A stretch of 64,000 nt of DNA from Polyporus tsugae (Eukaryota; Basidiomycota; Agaricomycetes; Polyporales; Polyporaceae). The position numbers and the translations under genes are program-made. The DNA lies in contig JAHRBS010000013.1 of assembly GCA_024305745.1 (NCBI GenBank), forward strand, positions 1,302,001 through 1,366,000, written 5' to 3'. The first letter of the stretch is position 1. Every line of letters begins with the position of its first letter. A model generated the notes under the pieces. The model made no database searches. It saw only the letters and a program-made list of their open reading frames with translations, and was not told where the DNA came from. Positions 50,734 through 60,782 of this stretch are shown here, one piece after another.

Positions 50734-51721
50734 TACCTGTATCTTCCCTTTTGGGACTCGGTTTGTGGACTCGCAGCGCAATGTATTGTCTTTTAGCTTT
50801 CGCATCGCGCAACGTGCATCAGCGTCCCCGCCGCCGCTCTTCGCGTTCTCGCATTCTCAAGCCCTCTATCGGACACCTCGTGCCCTTGCGTCAGCGGACA
50901 GAGTTGAGGCCAGAAGCCCTGAACGTGAGACTGGAGATGCGCCGCATCCTTCGGGAAGCCAGTTAACTCGACGTGATCACGATGTGAGGTGAGCTTTCCA
51001 ACTTCCCGCCGCTGGACGCCCTAAGTCCGCCCAATCTGATGATACTTCGTGTCCAACAGCTGGCGGCCGCGATATGTGAAGTTAACATCGGTATGTAAGG
51101 GAGCTACAATGGCGCCTCATTCGCGTTACAGAAACGTTTGTAGGCTCCGGTCGCGATCGGCTTCCCACTGAATTTGCGTTCTATGCCGCGCTGCAAGCCC
51201 TGGGGCGTGCCCTATGACACAGGCCCGCCGACTCAGACTCCGAGGTCAAGAAGCTGGGTAGAACTCGCAGTCCATCATAGACATTACGGTAAGCATGTGC
51301 TTCCAAGTTTCCAGCGGGCTGGAAGGGTATATTTGGAGTTAGCATCCGAGTATATCCCTGCAGACGCACTGCTTGCACATAACGATACAGCCTCAGTCGG
51401 CCGTAGCGCTCCGTGCATGTGGGCCCTGGTGTGGTCTTCGGCAATGCCAGATTGCTGACGCCATATGTCCGTGGTTCCTCCCATTCAGGCGGCAGTGTGA
51501 TCTTCGGCCCGTGACTACAACGATGGATCGCGCGACGCGAACATTTGCTCCCGGCCCTGGGGGCGAGGTGAGTCCTATAAAACCTGGCGCTGCCTACATT
51601 CCCTGCTTCTCCCTGCCATAACGGTCTTCCCTCATCCCTCCCTACCCCACAAACTTGGGCTCACTTCCCTCCAGCGTTACCAAATCCTTAAGCCCCGTCT
51701 ATCCCCTCTCCCACGCAAATC
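50734..51721. other. Intergenic region between RPT5 and the small secreted protein
   Basis: About 990 bases. The first third is RPT5 3' region; short frames on both strands up to 51.5 kb lack motifs. The last 150 bases carry a TATA box at 51576-51582 and a pyrimidine-rich leader. Confidence 0.55.
51576..51582 (+). promoter_or_regulatory. TATA box of the small secreted protein gene
   Basis: TATAAAA lies 140 bases before the ATG at 51722, followed by a pyrimidine-rich leader (ccctcatccctccctacccc) as is common at highly expressed fungal genes. Confidence 0.55.
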
Positions 51722-52354
51722 ATGAAGCTCCTTACCTCCGCACTCATCACCGCTCTCACCGCCCTCGCGCTCGCCGGCAAGGGCGACATCACCCTCCCGC
51801 ACCCGGGCACGCACATCTCCCCCGGCGCAGCGTTCAACTTCTCGTACGAGATCCGCGGCGACTACTGCACGTCCTCGTACGCGTACTCGGTCTTCCTCGT
51901 CACGGAGAACCCGACGTCGTTTGCGCCCTCGGACGTCTTTATGGGCGGCTACTTCTTCGGCCGCTTCGACGCGGCCAACTACCCCGCGGTGCCGTACCCA
52001 AAAAACCCCGCGCCGCCGCAGCTCACGATGCCCAACTTCTCAAAGTCCCTGGGCGGGTGGGGCGAGCCCCAGAGCGCGAGCGACAAGACGTGGCAGCTCG
52101 CAGTAGTCGAGGAGTGGGACGGGTGCGATGCGGATGTAAGTGTTCTTTCTTGCCTGTCCAACTTCGCGCTTCGCCGACCAGCACGCACGCCAGGCTACCG
52201 GGCGCCTGAGCACGCGGTTGCCTGGCGGCGTTCTGATTCCTGAGTGGAGTAGTGGAGTGTGATGCTGACGCGTGTTGTTTTGCAGGGTCCCGTAGGGACG
52301 AAGTTCAGCCTTACCTCCGTGCCTGTCGTATATAATGCCACTGGCTCTTCCTAA
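51722..52354 (+). CDS. Small secreted protein, uncharacterised
   Basis: Two exons (51722-52135 and 52286-52354) encode about 160 residues. The signal peptide MKLLTSALITALTALALA is clear, and the mature part starts near GKGDITLPHPGTHISPGAAF. The domain reads FNFSYEIRGDYCTSSYAYSV, FMGGYFFGRFDAANYPAVPY, WQLAVVEEWDGC and ends KFSLTSVPVVYNATGSS. Two cysteines, in GDYC and WDGC, could form one disulfide. Segment order resembles an all-beta, Ig-like fold found in small secreted proteins of mushrooms, but I do not recognise a named family. No GPI signal or membrane segment follows. TATA box and strong codon bias suggest high expression. Confidence 0.8.
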
Positions 52355-52637
52355 TCGTTTCCGTTCGTTTCGGACGCTTTCTCACTGCTTTCGGACTCAT
52401 TGCTCAAGGACAGCGTAGTTGCGGACTCTCCATCGTTATAATGGACACTGTACGGACTTTAGTTACATGCTTTCGAGACTCAAAATCGTTCGTACTCACG
52501 TTGAATAGTTTATGGACATTCTCTACTGTAGAACAGTTCTCCTCTGCGAGATCTCATAGTTTAGTCGTCACGCATCACGTCTTGCCAAAATGCCTCTAAC
52601 TCTAGGTCCAAAATCCATGCATTGTACGGGGATGTGT

Positions 52638-53186
52638 TCAATTCTGCCGAGCTTTGACAGCGGGCCCATTGCCAACCAGCCCCTGGACGTCGAGTTGTCC
52701 CGCAGCCGCGTCGACATGCCGGTCGGCGACGTCGGATAGGCTTTGATCGTCCGCGCAACCATCCAGAAGGCCCGGAAGACCATGCGCGCGCAGGTACTCG
52801 TTCGCAAGGAAGAAAGCTAAAGTGAACGTTGTAAGCCAGGAACACAACACACATGGATCGCATCCGCAAGCTCACCCGTTCGTTTGTTTCCATCGAGGAA
52901 TGGATGCCCTACGATGACAGGGCCGATAAATAGCACCATCCCGCGCGCACACCGCAGTGTGGAAGAGATGAGTACCTTTGATCAGTCCGTAAGCAAGACT
53001 CGCAGCGAAATATTCCACCGGCCTGTCAGGCTCGTATCTTGCGACGATCATCGGCCGAGCCAACGCGGACTCGAGTTCGTTCGGCTTCACTGTCTGCGCT
53101 TGTGCGGGGTGCACTATCTGCGCATTTATGCGGCCAGCGTATGCGGGGGTGAAGATGCGGGCTAGACGGATGGCTTGCGAGGACAT
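52638..53186 (-). CDS. Doc-like protein with Fic fold
   Basis: Three exons (52976-53186, 52876-52908 and 52638-52816) encode 140 residues. Exon 1 has the typical Doc pre-motif (NELESALARPMIVARYEPDR and AASLAYGLIK). The 33-base exon 2 encodes the active-site loop HPFLDGNKRT, matching HPFx(D/E)GN(G/K)R, with catalytic His and the phosphate-binding Asn and Arg all present. Exon 3 continues with FFLANEYLRAHGL. Fic enzymes transfer AMP or phosphate groups to proteins; bacterial Doc phosphorylates EF-Tu. Doc-type genes occur in fungi, probably by old transfer, but their targets are not known. The N-terminus (SSQAIRLARIFTPAYAGR) is basic and acid-free, a possible mitochondrial presequence. No Phd-like antitoxin is visible nearby. 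It is divergent from the 53.4 kb gene. Splicing is by inspection, but the motif only forms when these introns are removed. Confidence 0.85.
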
Positions 53187-53367
53187 GGCAGGAATAAAGC
53201 CGGGATATTAGGCGCTTACACTAGGAGCGTGGAGCGGCGCACCTGGCACTCAATGTATGTACTCAACGGAGAGTCCCGCCGCGTTTCGAACGGCCATCTC
53301 AATTGCATCTCAACTCGGTCCAATACTCATTTTACTCAGTCTCGACCCTGGTCCTGGTCCTTTGCCA

Positions 53368-53809
53368 ATGTTACTTCCCCGTGGTCTAGCTCGCGGACTC
53401 TCTTACACCGCCATGCGGCCGCCTCGCCCACCATGCCTACGGTTCCAATACTCGACGCGCCCAGACGCGCCTGCCCCACCGAAAGAGTTCAAGGTCGTGC
53501 TCGAGAACGACACACTTTATGTCGATCAGGAACTGGCTGAGGCCCTGGGCTGGAATGCGGGGACGGACCCCGCTGAAGGGGTCCCCTTGACGCTGAATGG
53601 TTGGGGACCACGATACTTCGCGATTGCTCGCAAAGGGTCGGATGGTGGTAAGTACGCACCTTTCAGCAGCCTCTTTTTAGTGTCCGTGCCCCTCATGTAT
53701 CCGGACATTATTCTGACAACGGTGTACAGAGCTGTTAGCGAGGCGGACCGTCGCAAGCGGACACGATCCCAAGGTGCAGAAGGTCCTGGAGTATCTCAAG
53801 GATCGCTAA
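53368..53809 (+). CDS. Small probable mitochondrial protein, unknown function
   Basis: Exons 53368-53647 and 53730-53809 encode about 120 residues. The N-terminus MLLPRGLARGLSYTAMRPPR is Arg-rich and acid-free and ends near RFQYST, a plausible matrix-processing site. The mature part reads EFKVVLENDTLYVDQELAEA, NGWGPRYFAIARKGSD and finishes with a helical basic tail (DPKVQKVLEYLKDR). I do not recognise a family. The in-frame ATG at 53413 would remove part of the presequence. The start lies 181 bases from the start of the divergent Doc-like gene, so they probably share a promoter. Confidence 0.75.
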
Positions 53810-54259
53810 AGTGCTCCCGGATTAGCTGTAGAACATTCGTACATTGACGTTACTATCGTCCCCACCCTGCGTACCTCAATGCAACCCCTGTGCATGATAG
53901 CCCCCGGCGGAACAGCAAAAGAACCTGAAAGCATGTTTTCAGACAATCCTTATGTAGCACCTTTGACAGCAACACCTGATTAGTCTATGGTCTTGAGGGC
54001 TATCCTGGTCTATCTGGGGTTATTGACGAACCGATTTAAATGGAGACGAACCCAGGACGATGAACTTGAAGGAAGTACTTACTTTAATTACTCTTGGTAT
54101 GGGCACATGACCGAGTCATTCAATTCAAATTGTGGAGTCGGCTGAGCGGTTACGCGTTACGCGCGAGTCGGGTCGCGCTTCCAGGCGCTTCCCCGCGCTC
54201 CTTGTCGCACGTTCTCCTCGGGTTCTCCTCGTCCAGGCAGGCTCCTCAACTCCTTCACG
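53810..54259. other. Intergenic region before EAF6
   Basis: About 450 bases, moderately AT-rich near 54.0 kb; no conserved frame, repeat or RNA gene recognised. The last 100 bases should include the EAF6 promoter. Confidence 0.55.
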
Positions 54260-54932
54260 ATGTCGAACGACACGCCATCCGCAGAGGACAAGGTGAAATA
54301 TGACGCTGCGAAGAAGGAACTCCTCCACGCACTGGCGAAGAAGAGGGCTTTGGACAAACAACTGGTGTGTCCCTCCCCTCCTGCTCTGCTTCCATTATTC
54401 ACTGCCCATGTGCCACGCTTGTAGGCTTCACTTGAGGTCCAGATATACAACCTGGAGACGACATACTTGACGGATACTGCTGCTCATAGCAGCGGCAACA
54501 TCATCCATGGCTTTGAAGGCTATCTCAAGAACCAACCGAGTGGAAGGAAGAAATACGAGATCGGCGAGCAGGATCGTATATTCTCCGTGAGCAGCCAGAC
54601 GTACAAGAAGGTACGTGGCATACACCTCGCCCCTTTCCGTACAGACTCAAGTTCCATAGGCCGTGGACTTGTCGGGCGAGGGAGAAGAGTCAACTGCAAC
54701 AGGGGAAGACCAGTCAAGGATGTCAACACCGGGTCTCACCACAATCAGCGTCCCTCCCGCCCCTCGTTCAGAGGTCCTATCGGCTGCCCAGCAAAAGAAG
54801 AACCGGGATAGGGAGTACCAACGGAAGAAGCGTGCAGCCCAGCGGAGGAGCACCACAACACCTGCCAGTGACGACGAGAGTGTTTCTGGTCGAAAACCCG
54901 CAAAGAGGGCGCGTCTAGCCGACGACGATTAG
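54260..54932 (+). CDS. EAF6: Histone acetyltransferase complex subunit Eaf6
   Basis: Eaf6 is a small coiled-coil subunit of NuA4 and related histone acetyltransferase complexes. Exons are 54260-54364, 54425-54610 and 54660-54932. The coil (YDAAKKELLHALAKKRALDK, then ASLEVQIYNLETTYL) leads into the family signature GNIIHGFEGYLKNQPSGRKK and RIFSVSSQTYKK. The C-terminal half is low-complexity with a basic patch (REYQRKKRAAQRR) and an acidic end; this tail is longer than in yeast but common in basidiomycetes. Nuclear localisation is inferred from the basic patches. Confidence 0.92.
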
Positions 54933-55078
54933 GTGAGTTTGAGGGGATTTTGGTGTCACTGTACGTGCTCATTGCGCCGTATTCAGAGTGGACGAAGCCA
55001 CACAATGTGTAACATCATGTAGACTCCGCATCACGTTCCATGCCATGTATTGTAGTGTAGCCCATACCCGTACGTCTA

Positions 55079-55955
55079 CTATACATCTAATGTGCTCAGA
55101 AACTTCTTCACCGCGGGCTCATCCATCCCCCCTCCGTCCGGATCCACTGCTTCGATACACCGGGCAATGGCAATCACTTGCCTGGGCTCTTTCGTTGTGA
55201 TCCACACTCTTCCATTCGTGCCTGCCGCCGACTCCAGTGGGAAGCGCGATCCGAGCAAGGGGAACAAAAAGTGTTGTGGATCCAACAACCTATGTTGCCC
55301 AATGCATGAGCGAAAAGAAGTCAAGGAAAACGAGGGCAAAGGGGCGCACAATCGGGACATTTTGAGACTGCAATGTACAAGAAACCCTCCTTTGAGTTCT
55401 CCGAACCCTTCCCCCTTTCGCGTCTGTGCGTCGAAACATTCGAGCTCTGGCTCCATGTCCTTGTGGGCCAAAGATACGCGAGCATAAAGCAATGAGCCGA
55501 CCTGACAAGGTCAAATCATTACGTTGCGGACTATACTTCGCGATGGAAGAGTTACAACTCACTTTCAGATTTGGTCGGTTGCGTTTTGTCGCGCCCTCAA
55601 ACGCGAGTCCATCCAAAGTGGCTGTATGCGCAGAGCCGATGTCCACCCTCCAGTTCTCACCGCTTCGGCCCACGACAACGCCCACAACCCCTTCCTGGGG
55701 CGCGGGGACATACTATCTTATCGTCCATGAGCGAAACAGAGCGCATACGTCCACGCGAGGTGCTATGGCACTCACCCGACGTGAATTGCCCTCTATCCAC
55801 CACCGACTGCGATTTGCGGAGTGCTGCACATCTCCCGCGCGCGTAGAGACGACCACCGGCTGTCCATTAACAGATGGCTGCTGCAAGAGCCCAGGTCCGA
55901 GTTTGAGGTTAACGTGTTGAGCGGGGACGTGCTCTCCAGGGAGGATGCAGGACAT
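55079..55955 (-). CDS. RRP40: RNA exosome cap subunit Rrp40
   Basis: Rrp40 is one of three S1/KH cap proteins of the RNA exosome, guiding RNA into the core. The ATG at 55955 gives ILPGEHVPAQHVNLKLGPGL (family: LPGD-V). Exon 2 holds the S1 domain: YVPAPQEGVVGVVVGRSGEN, VDIGSAHTATLDGLAFEGAT and KRNRPNLK. Exon 3 gives GSLLYARVSLAHKDMEPELE with CFDAQTRKGEGFGELKGG. The last exon holds the KH part with the GxNG loop (AAGTNGRVWI) and ends at a TAG at 55079. Length of about 245 residues is normal. It converges with EAF6, 147 bases between stops, and is head to head with VPS37. Confidence 0.92.
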
Positions 55956-56082
55956 GATCGTCAAGCGCGAAGAAGCTGGAGTGGCGGAGCGCTCTTTGCC
56001 TCTGTCCCCACCTTCATCATCAACGTCAACCACCATCCCCGCCTCCCCCGTCTATCATCCCACACTCGTCACTTGCTCCCCC

Positions 56083-56867
56083 ATGGACCAACATCACAGT
56101 CCTGCAGTTCACACTCGGTTGACGGCTGAGTTTCCAGAATTGGCCCATCTATCGTGAGACTACCGACTGCTCGGTGCTTGCCTCCGTTCACCTAGGCCTT
56201 CCCGGTCCACGCAGGAGAGAAGACCTAGAAGACCTCCTGGCCGACCCGCAATACTTTCAAGCCGTCTTCCACACGTTGCCTCAAGTGAGGCTGTTGCACC
56301 AAGGGCAGACCGATCTTGGTTCGGCGAACGAGTCGATTGCCCGTACGTTTTTAAGTCTACCTACCCATCCCTATAACGTCGACCGACGGTCCCAGAGAAC
56401 AACCTCGCACTCCAGGATCACCTCTACCAGCTGCGGAGCGAAACACAGGAGGCCTTCGATAGAGCCAAGCAGCTCGAAGCCCGATGGAAAGAGGTTGAGA
56501 AGGAGCAGCGCGAGGTCTACCAGGTCCGTCCCCCCTCCCCTCCTTCCTTCCCCACGCAGTCTTAGGCTCGGAAGCGACCCGCCCAACATGCTCACACTAC
56601 CCATATCTGTGCCTCACATAGCGTTTCGACCCGCAATTTTTGCTTATGCGCCTGAGGCACGCCACGACCGCGCAGGACGATCTGTCCGAAGCGCGCGCGA
56701 ACACGTTCGTGCAGGGCTCTGTCGCGGACCCGGGCGACGTTCCCGTGACGAGCAAGGAGATCGACGACTTTGTCAAGGAGTTCCGGGAGCTGAGGAAGAC
56801 CTACCACAAGCGGGTGATGTGGGGTGATCAATGGCAGGCCGGGGAGGTTGCTTGGCGCGACGATTGA
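56083..56867 (+). CDS. VPS37: ESCRT-I subunit Vps37 (Mod(r) domain)
   Basis: Vps37 is a subunit of ESCRT-I, which sorts ubiquitinated cargo into multivesicular bodies. Exons are 56083-56153, 56215-56342, 56396-56523 and 56622-56867. The family core is visible: FPELAHLS joined to REDLEDLLADPQYFQAVFHT, SANESIA, NNLALQDHLYQLRSETQEAF, KEVEKEQREVYQRFDPQFLL and VPVTSKEIDDFVKEFRELRK with YHKRVMWGDQW. The start at 56083 is preferred because upstream in-frame ATGs at 55945 and 55954 would overlap the RRP40 start on the other strand; they remain possible and would add a Ser/Pro-rich leader. Confidence 0.88.
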
Positions 56868-57569
56868 GTGTGGAATGTGCGGGCGGGGTCCCGAGGTTGA
56901 CGTTTGGTGCATCCCTAGATTTCTTCCCTGTTTATGGTTGCTGTTGACGTTGCTTATCCATCTGTTGTACTGTAGCGTAGCGCATATACACACTGGCCAT
57001 GTATGCAATCCATTCAGATATCCCACGATGAGCCATTCGGCATCTCATTTGGGCAAACATATTTGACGGCTCAAAGCGCGGGGATCTTAACAACATTCCT
57101 AACTTGATACACGCTTTATTAGGTCCTCAGGCGCCTCTTCTCAATTTACGGATCCTTGAAGAGGAGCATCCTCGGGAAACTCTCATTCCCCTCAATCGCC
57201 TGACCTCCCCCGGATGAGCCTTGCAACAATTTCGCTTGAAACCGCTCACCAACCTACCGCTCCCTGTCTCCACTCCTCCCCTTCGGAGCATGCTCGCATC
57301 AGTGGATGCACGAGGATGTCACACCCGCTCTCGCTGGCAGTATAATGGCCTCGGCGAACGTGCAGGCCCGCAACAAAGTTCGCGCTATAGGATCCGTCGA
57401 AGCGCGGCTTGAGCTCCATGAGGACCTTTCGCTTCTCTCGCTGGAGCCGCACTCGCCACCACTGCACTTGCGCACAGCATCTTCCAAGTACGTATTTTTT
57501 GGATGTGATTTGTCCATAACGTGCGCGTATTGTAGAACTTCCCAGTGCTGAAGCGGATATTCTTCGTAG
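56868..57569. other. Intergenic region before the AA9 pseudogene
   Basis: About 700 bases. Frames near 57.2-57.55 kb on both strands lack motifs. The missing first exon of the AA9 relic (signal peptide and N-terminal His) should lie here but cannot be found, so it is probably deleted or eroded. Confidence 0.5.
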
Positions 57570-58605
57570 GAGCTATATGTGAACGGCGCCGATCAAGGCC
57601 ACCTTACGGGCATCCGCGTGCCCCAACTTTCGGCGTAGATAGCCCTTGCGCCTTTGCTCCATCGCCAGAGGAATAATCGACAGCAAGGGCGTTTGTAGCC
57701 GATCATGGACGTAACTTCGGCCGACCTCATCCACAAACGTACCTCGACGACGACGATCAGCGTTCCTGTAGGTTCACGAGTGACGGTCCAGTGGCGTCAC
57801 TGTGGATATCCACAACTTCTTATCACAGTAGCTTGGCCTGAAATTGAGCAAACGGCCCTCAGTGGTGCCGACCCCAGCGACAGCTCGGATCTAGCCACAA
57901 GGGTGAGTATGCTTCTTGGGATCATTGGCATTTCCGAACTGAAGTGTTTCAAGTTCGCAGGACGCATGATGGCTTATCCGTTGGTGCCGTAGTCCTAACG
58001 GCCGAGTGTGAGGAGTCTGATCAGGCATGTTGCGCAAATGTCAACAATGCGACCCGACCTGACTGTCACCGGCTCAAAGCCTGTGCCGCACATACATTTC
58101 GTCGTGGGGAAACCTACTCATCAGCTGTAGAGATCTACGCAGACGGTATGGACAGCAGCTAGAAGTTGGGTGTCGACCGCCTGATCGCGAACAAGGGCAA
58201 AATTTCTTTCTCCATCCTGAGCTGCGTCGAGGCTGGCTAGTACCTCCGCGGAGAGCTCACCGGTAAGCTACCGGTGCCTGCAGAATGTGTACCGCATGCT
58301 AAGTCACGGGTCTAGCACTTCACGGTGCATCCTCATACCCTGGTGCTCAGTTCTATAGGTTCTTCTCTGCAGCGTATAGTGGTCACCTGCTCACAAAGCC
58401 CATAATTTTATCTAGATTGAGTGCGTTCAGCTCCCGATCACGGGTGGTGGGCCGAGACGGTCACCTTCCCTGGCGTGTACTCGGGCACTGACCCCCGCAT
58501 CGATTATGTTCCTACACAATCCCTGGTATGTCTCCCTTACCATTGGGCGACCTATAACAACCCATCTTGACTATACTTGTTTCAGGTCCGGCCATTTTCA
58601 CTTGT
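57570..58605 (+). pseudogene. Decayed AA9 lytic polysaccharide monooxygenase gene
   Basis: Scattered blocks match AA9 proteins in order: ELYVNGADQGHLTGIRVP after an acceptor at 57569; DVTSADLI with TTTISVPVGSRVTVQWRH and LSGADPSDSSDLATR from 57705; MMAY near 57.97 kb; EIYADGMDSS, LGVDRLIANKGKISFSILSC and YLRGELT at 58.12-58.26 kb; ALHGASSYPGAQFY near 58.32 kb; ECVQLPITGGG near 58.42 kb; and GPAIFTC at the end. TAG stops lie at 58160-58162 and 58238-58240, the second where homologues have Gln before Tyr, so a C-to-T change would explain it. A one-base loss follows the TGGG block. The second-sphere His and the Tyr of the QFY motif are still coded, so the ancestor was probably a normal AA9 enzyme, unlike its neighbour. 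The first exon is not visible. Confidence 0.82.
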
Positions 58606-59532
58606 AGTGGGTAGTTGGTCCTTAGTACGACATTGGTTCCCGCCTTGGTTTCAACGACGACCACAGCCGCGTCCGCTACACCAGTGGTTGTGCCAGTGGT
58701 ACGGCCGAGCACTCTGGGCCATGCGGTGGTTTGTCGTGAGTGTCTCTGTACGCGTGCTCTATCCACGACGTCGGCTTCTGCATTCATGTTGCTCAGCTAC
58801 GACGACCCGACTACTCGAGCGGTACGGACACCTGCGTCAAATCGAGCGACTACGTGGGTCTTCTCAACTTCTGTTCCTTTACTCTAGCCGAGCCTAACCC
58901 GCTATTGTTCCTTGTACAGCCAATGCTTGCGAACTTTCGTTAGGTTCCATCGCTGTGTTCTGTGGGTCAGACATATACCTCGGCTCATACATCCTCAGCT
59001 AATACCAGCATGACACTCGTGTTCCTCCCACAACGTCCATTAGGCGCATGAACGCCCCTACTGACGCAATGTGCGGCATCATAAAAGAAGCCGGGTGAAA
59101 ATCGTAAAAGCATGCGCAGACACCTACGCATAAACCTCGCCCCCGGACGTTGTACAAAACTTCTGACACATGAGGTCCGCACCAGCTACCTCGCCGCCGT
59201 ACCTCATGCTATGCTGTCCAGCATATCTTAACCCGCAATCTGCGCTCTAAGAAGCAGATGCCGGCATCCCTGTGAGAGCCCCATTTCCTGAAGCAGTCAT
59301 GTTCTTGAACTCTGACGCATCACATGACGAAACGACAGATCTGTTGGCTTCCTTAAGTTGTAATGTATGGACGGAATACCGTTCTCTACGGCGAATCCGT
59401 CCACAATGCCGATCTGCCAGTGGTGCTACTCGCCAGGGCATGCCTGGTGAAGACCTTTACCATATTTATAGAGAGCATATAAAGCATACCGTTGTTCCGG
59501 CAATTGACAGTAGACCCCACCCACTCCACAAA
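58606..59532. other. Upstream region of the Arg-AA9 gene
   Basis: About 930 bases between the AA9 relic and the Arg-AA9 start. Short frames occur on both strands but none has a motif. A TATA-like box sits at 59478-59484. Confidence 0.55.
59478..59484 (+). promoter_or_regulatory. TATA box of the Arg-AA9 gene
   Basis: TATAAAG lies 48 bases before the ATG at 59533, following another TTTATA stretch. The short leader suggests an inducible core promoter, as in many secreted-enzyme genes. Confidence 0.55.
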
Positions 59533-60782
59533 ATGCAGCCGTCGTTCTTGAGCCTCGCTTCTCTCGTCCTCGCCGCTAGCGCGGTCTCCGCCAGGACCGT
59601 GTTCTCGGTACGGTCTACTCCACTGCTCGAAGTCTGCGAACCAAACTCATGTCCGAGGGCAGGCCATCGCCGTCAACGGCGTCGAGCAAGGCCACGCTGT
59701 CGCTGTTCGCGTGCCCACCTCGAACGCTGTGAGCTTAAAGATTCCTGCCCGGTGTCTCGAGGTTTCCGAGTCGTGTGCTGACAACGTGGTGGCCAGCCGA
59801 TTACCGACATCACCTCGAGCGACATCACCTGCAACACCAACTTCATCCAACCTGTGTCGGACGTCGTCGCTTCCGTCCCCGCCGGTGGTGTCGTTGCTGC
59901 CGAGTTCCACCACACGTCCGCTGGTTACGTCGGTCCCGACCCATCAGATCCCCTTGACCCTACCAACAAGGGTGAGTGATGGTCACGCTGTATGGGGCTA
60001 CACATCCATCTAACGTTGTGCGTAGGGCCCGTTCTGGCGTACCTGTAAGCCGAGATGTTCCTAGCTCGATATGAGTTCACCTGTTCACCCATCGTAGTGC
60101 TGCCGTCCCCGACGCTACCCAGACCGACGTGTCTGGCTTGCAGTGGTTCAAGGTCAGTCCCGCCGCCGGATTACAAGTGAATCGTCTCAACATGCACCCG
60201 TTACAGATCTTCGAGGAAGGATTGAACCCCACGACTCACCAATGGGCCTCTGACCTTCTGTTCATCAACGCCGGCTATGTCAACATCACCATCCCGTCCT
60301 GCCTCAAGGCTGGGCAGTACCTCCTCCGTGTCGAGGACATCTGTTAGTGTTCTCTCGGTGCTAGTCATACAACGATACCGTGACTGACATCCCATCAACC
60401 GTACACAGCACTTTCCGAGGCCACCCAATACCCTGGTGCCCAATTCTTCGTGAGTTCCCCGTATCCTAGGGAAACAAGGCGCATATATGCTGACCTTCGA
60501 GCTAGATGAGTTGTGCGCAAATCGAGGTCACCGGTGGCGGAGATGCAACCCCGGAGACTGTCAGCTTCCCCGGCGCGTACGCTCGTAAGTCTTCGCCTAT
60601 CATCCAATTTTTCCAAAGTACTCACCCAACTTGTCGGGGGACCAGCGACAAGCCCCGGAATCACTGCCGACATATTCTCTGACGCCACCTACACACCGCC
60701 CGGTGAGTCGAGCTCTCTGGTCTCTCACACAGCGACGTTCCTTACTCATGCTCATTCAGGGCCGGCTGTCTTCACTTGCTGA
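59533..60782 (+). CDS. AA9-family protein lacking the histidine brace (Arg-AA9)
   Basis: Ten exons (59533-59607, 59663-59728, 59797-59971, 60026-60044, 60098-60152, 60207-60343, 60409-60449, 60506-60584, 60646-60702, 60760-60782) encode about 240 residues. After the signal peptide [20 protein letters not shown] the mature protein starts RTVFS, so Arg replaces the copper-binding N-terminal His. Typical AA9 blocks follow: [85 protein letters not shown] and [11 protein letters not shown]. The second brace His position (usually H before K/H-GP) reads Asn, the ALH second-sphere His reads Ser, and the axial Tyr of QFY reads Phe. An Arg-AA9 subgroup from basidiomycetes without the brace (LsAA9B of Lentinus similis) is known; its function is not settled. 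No CBM1 is present. Copper oxidase activity is therefore not expected. Confidence 0.9.

Noticed and set aside
53368..53809. Small mitochondrial protein considered as a Phd-type antitoxin
   Set aside because: It lacks the Phd/YefM DNA-binding fold motifs and has a presequence; only the head-to-head layout suggests a link.
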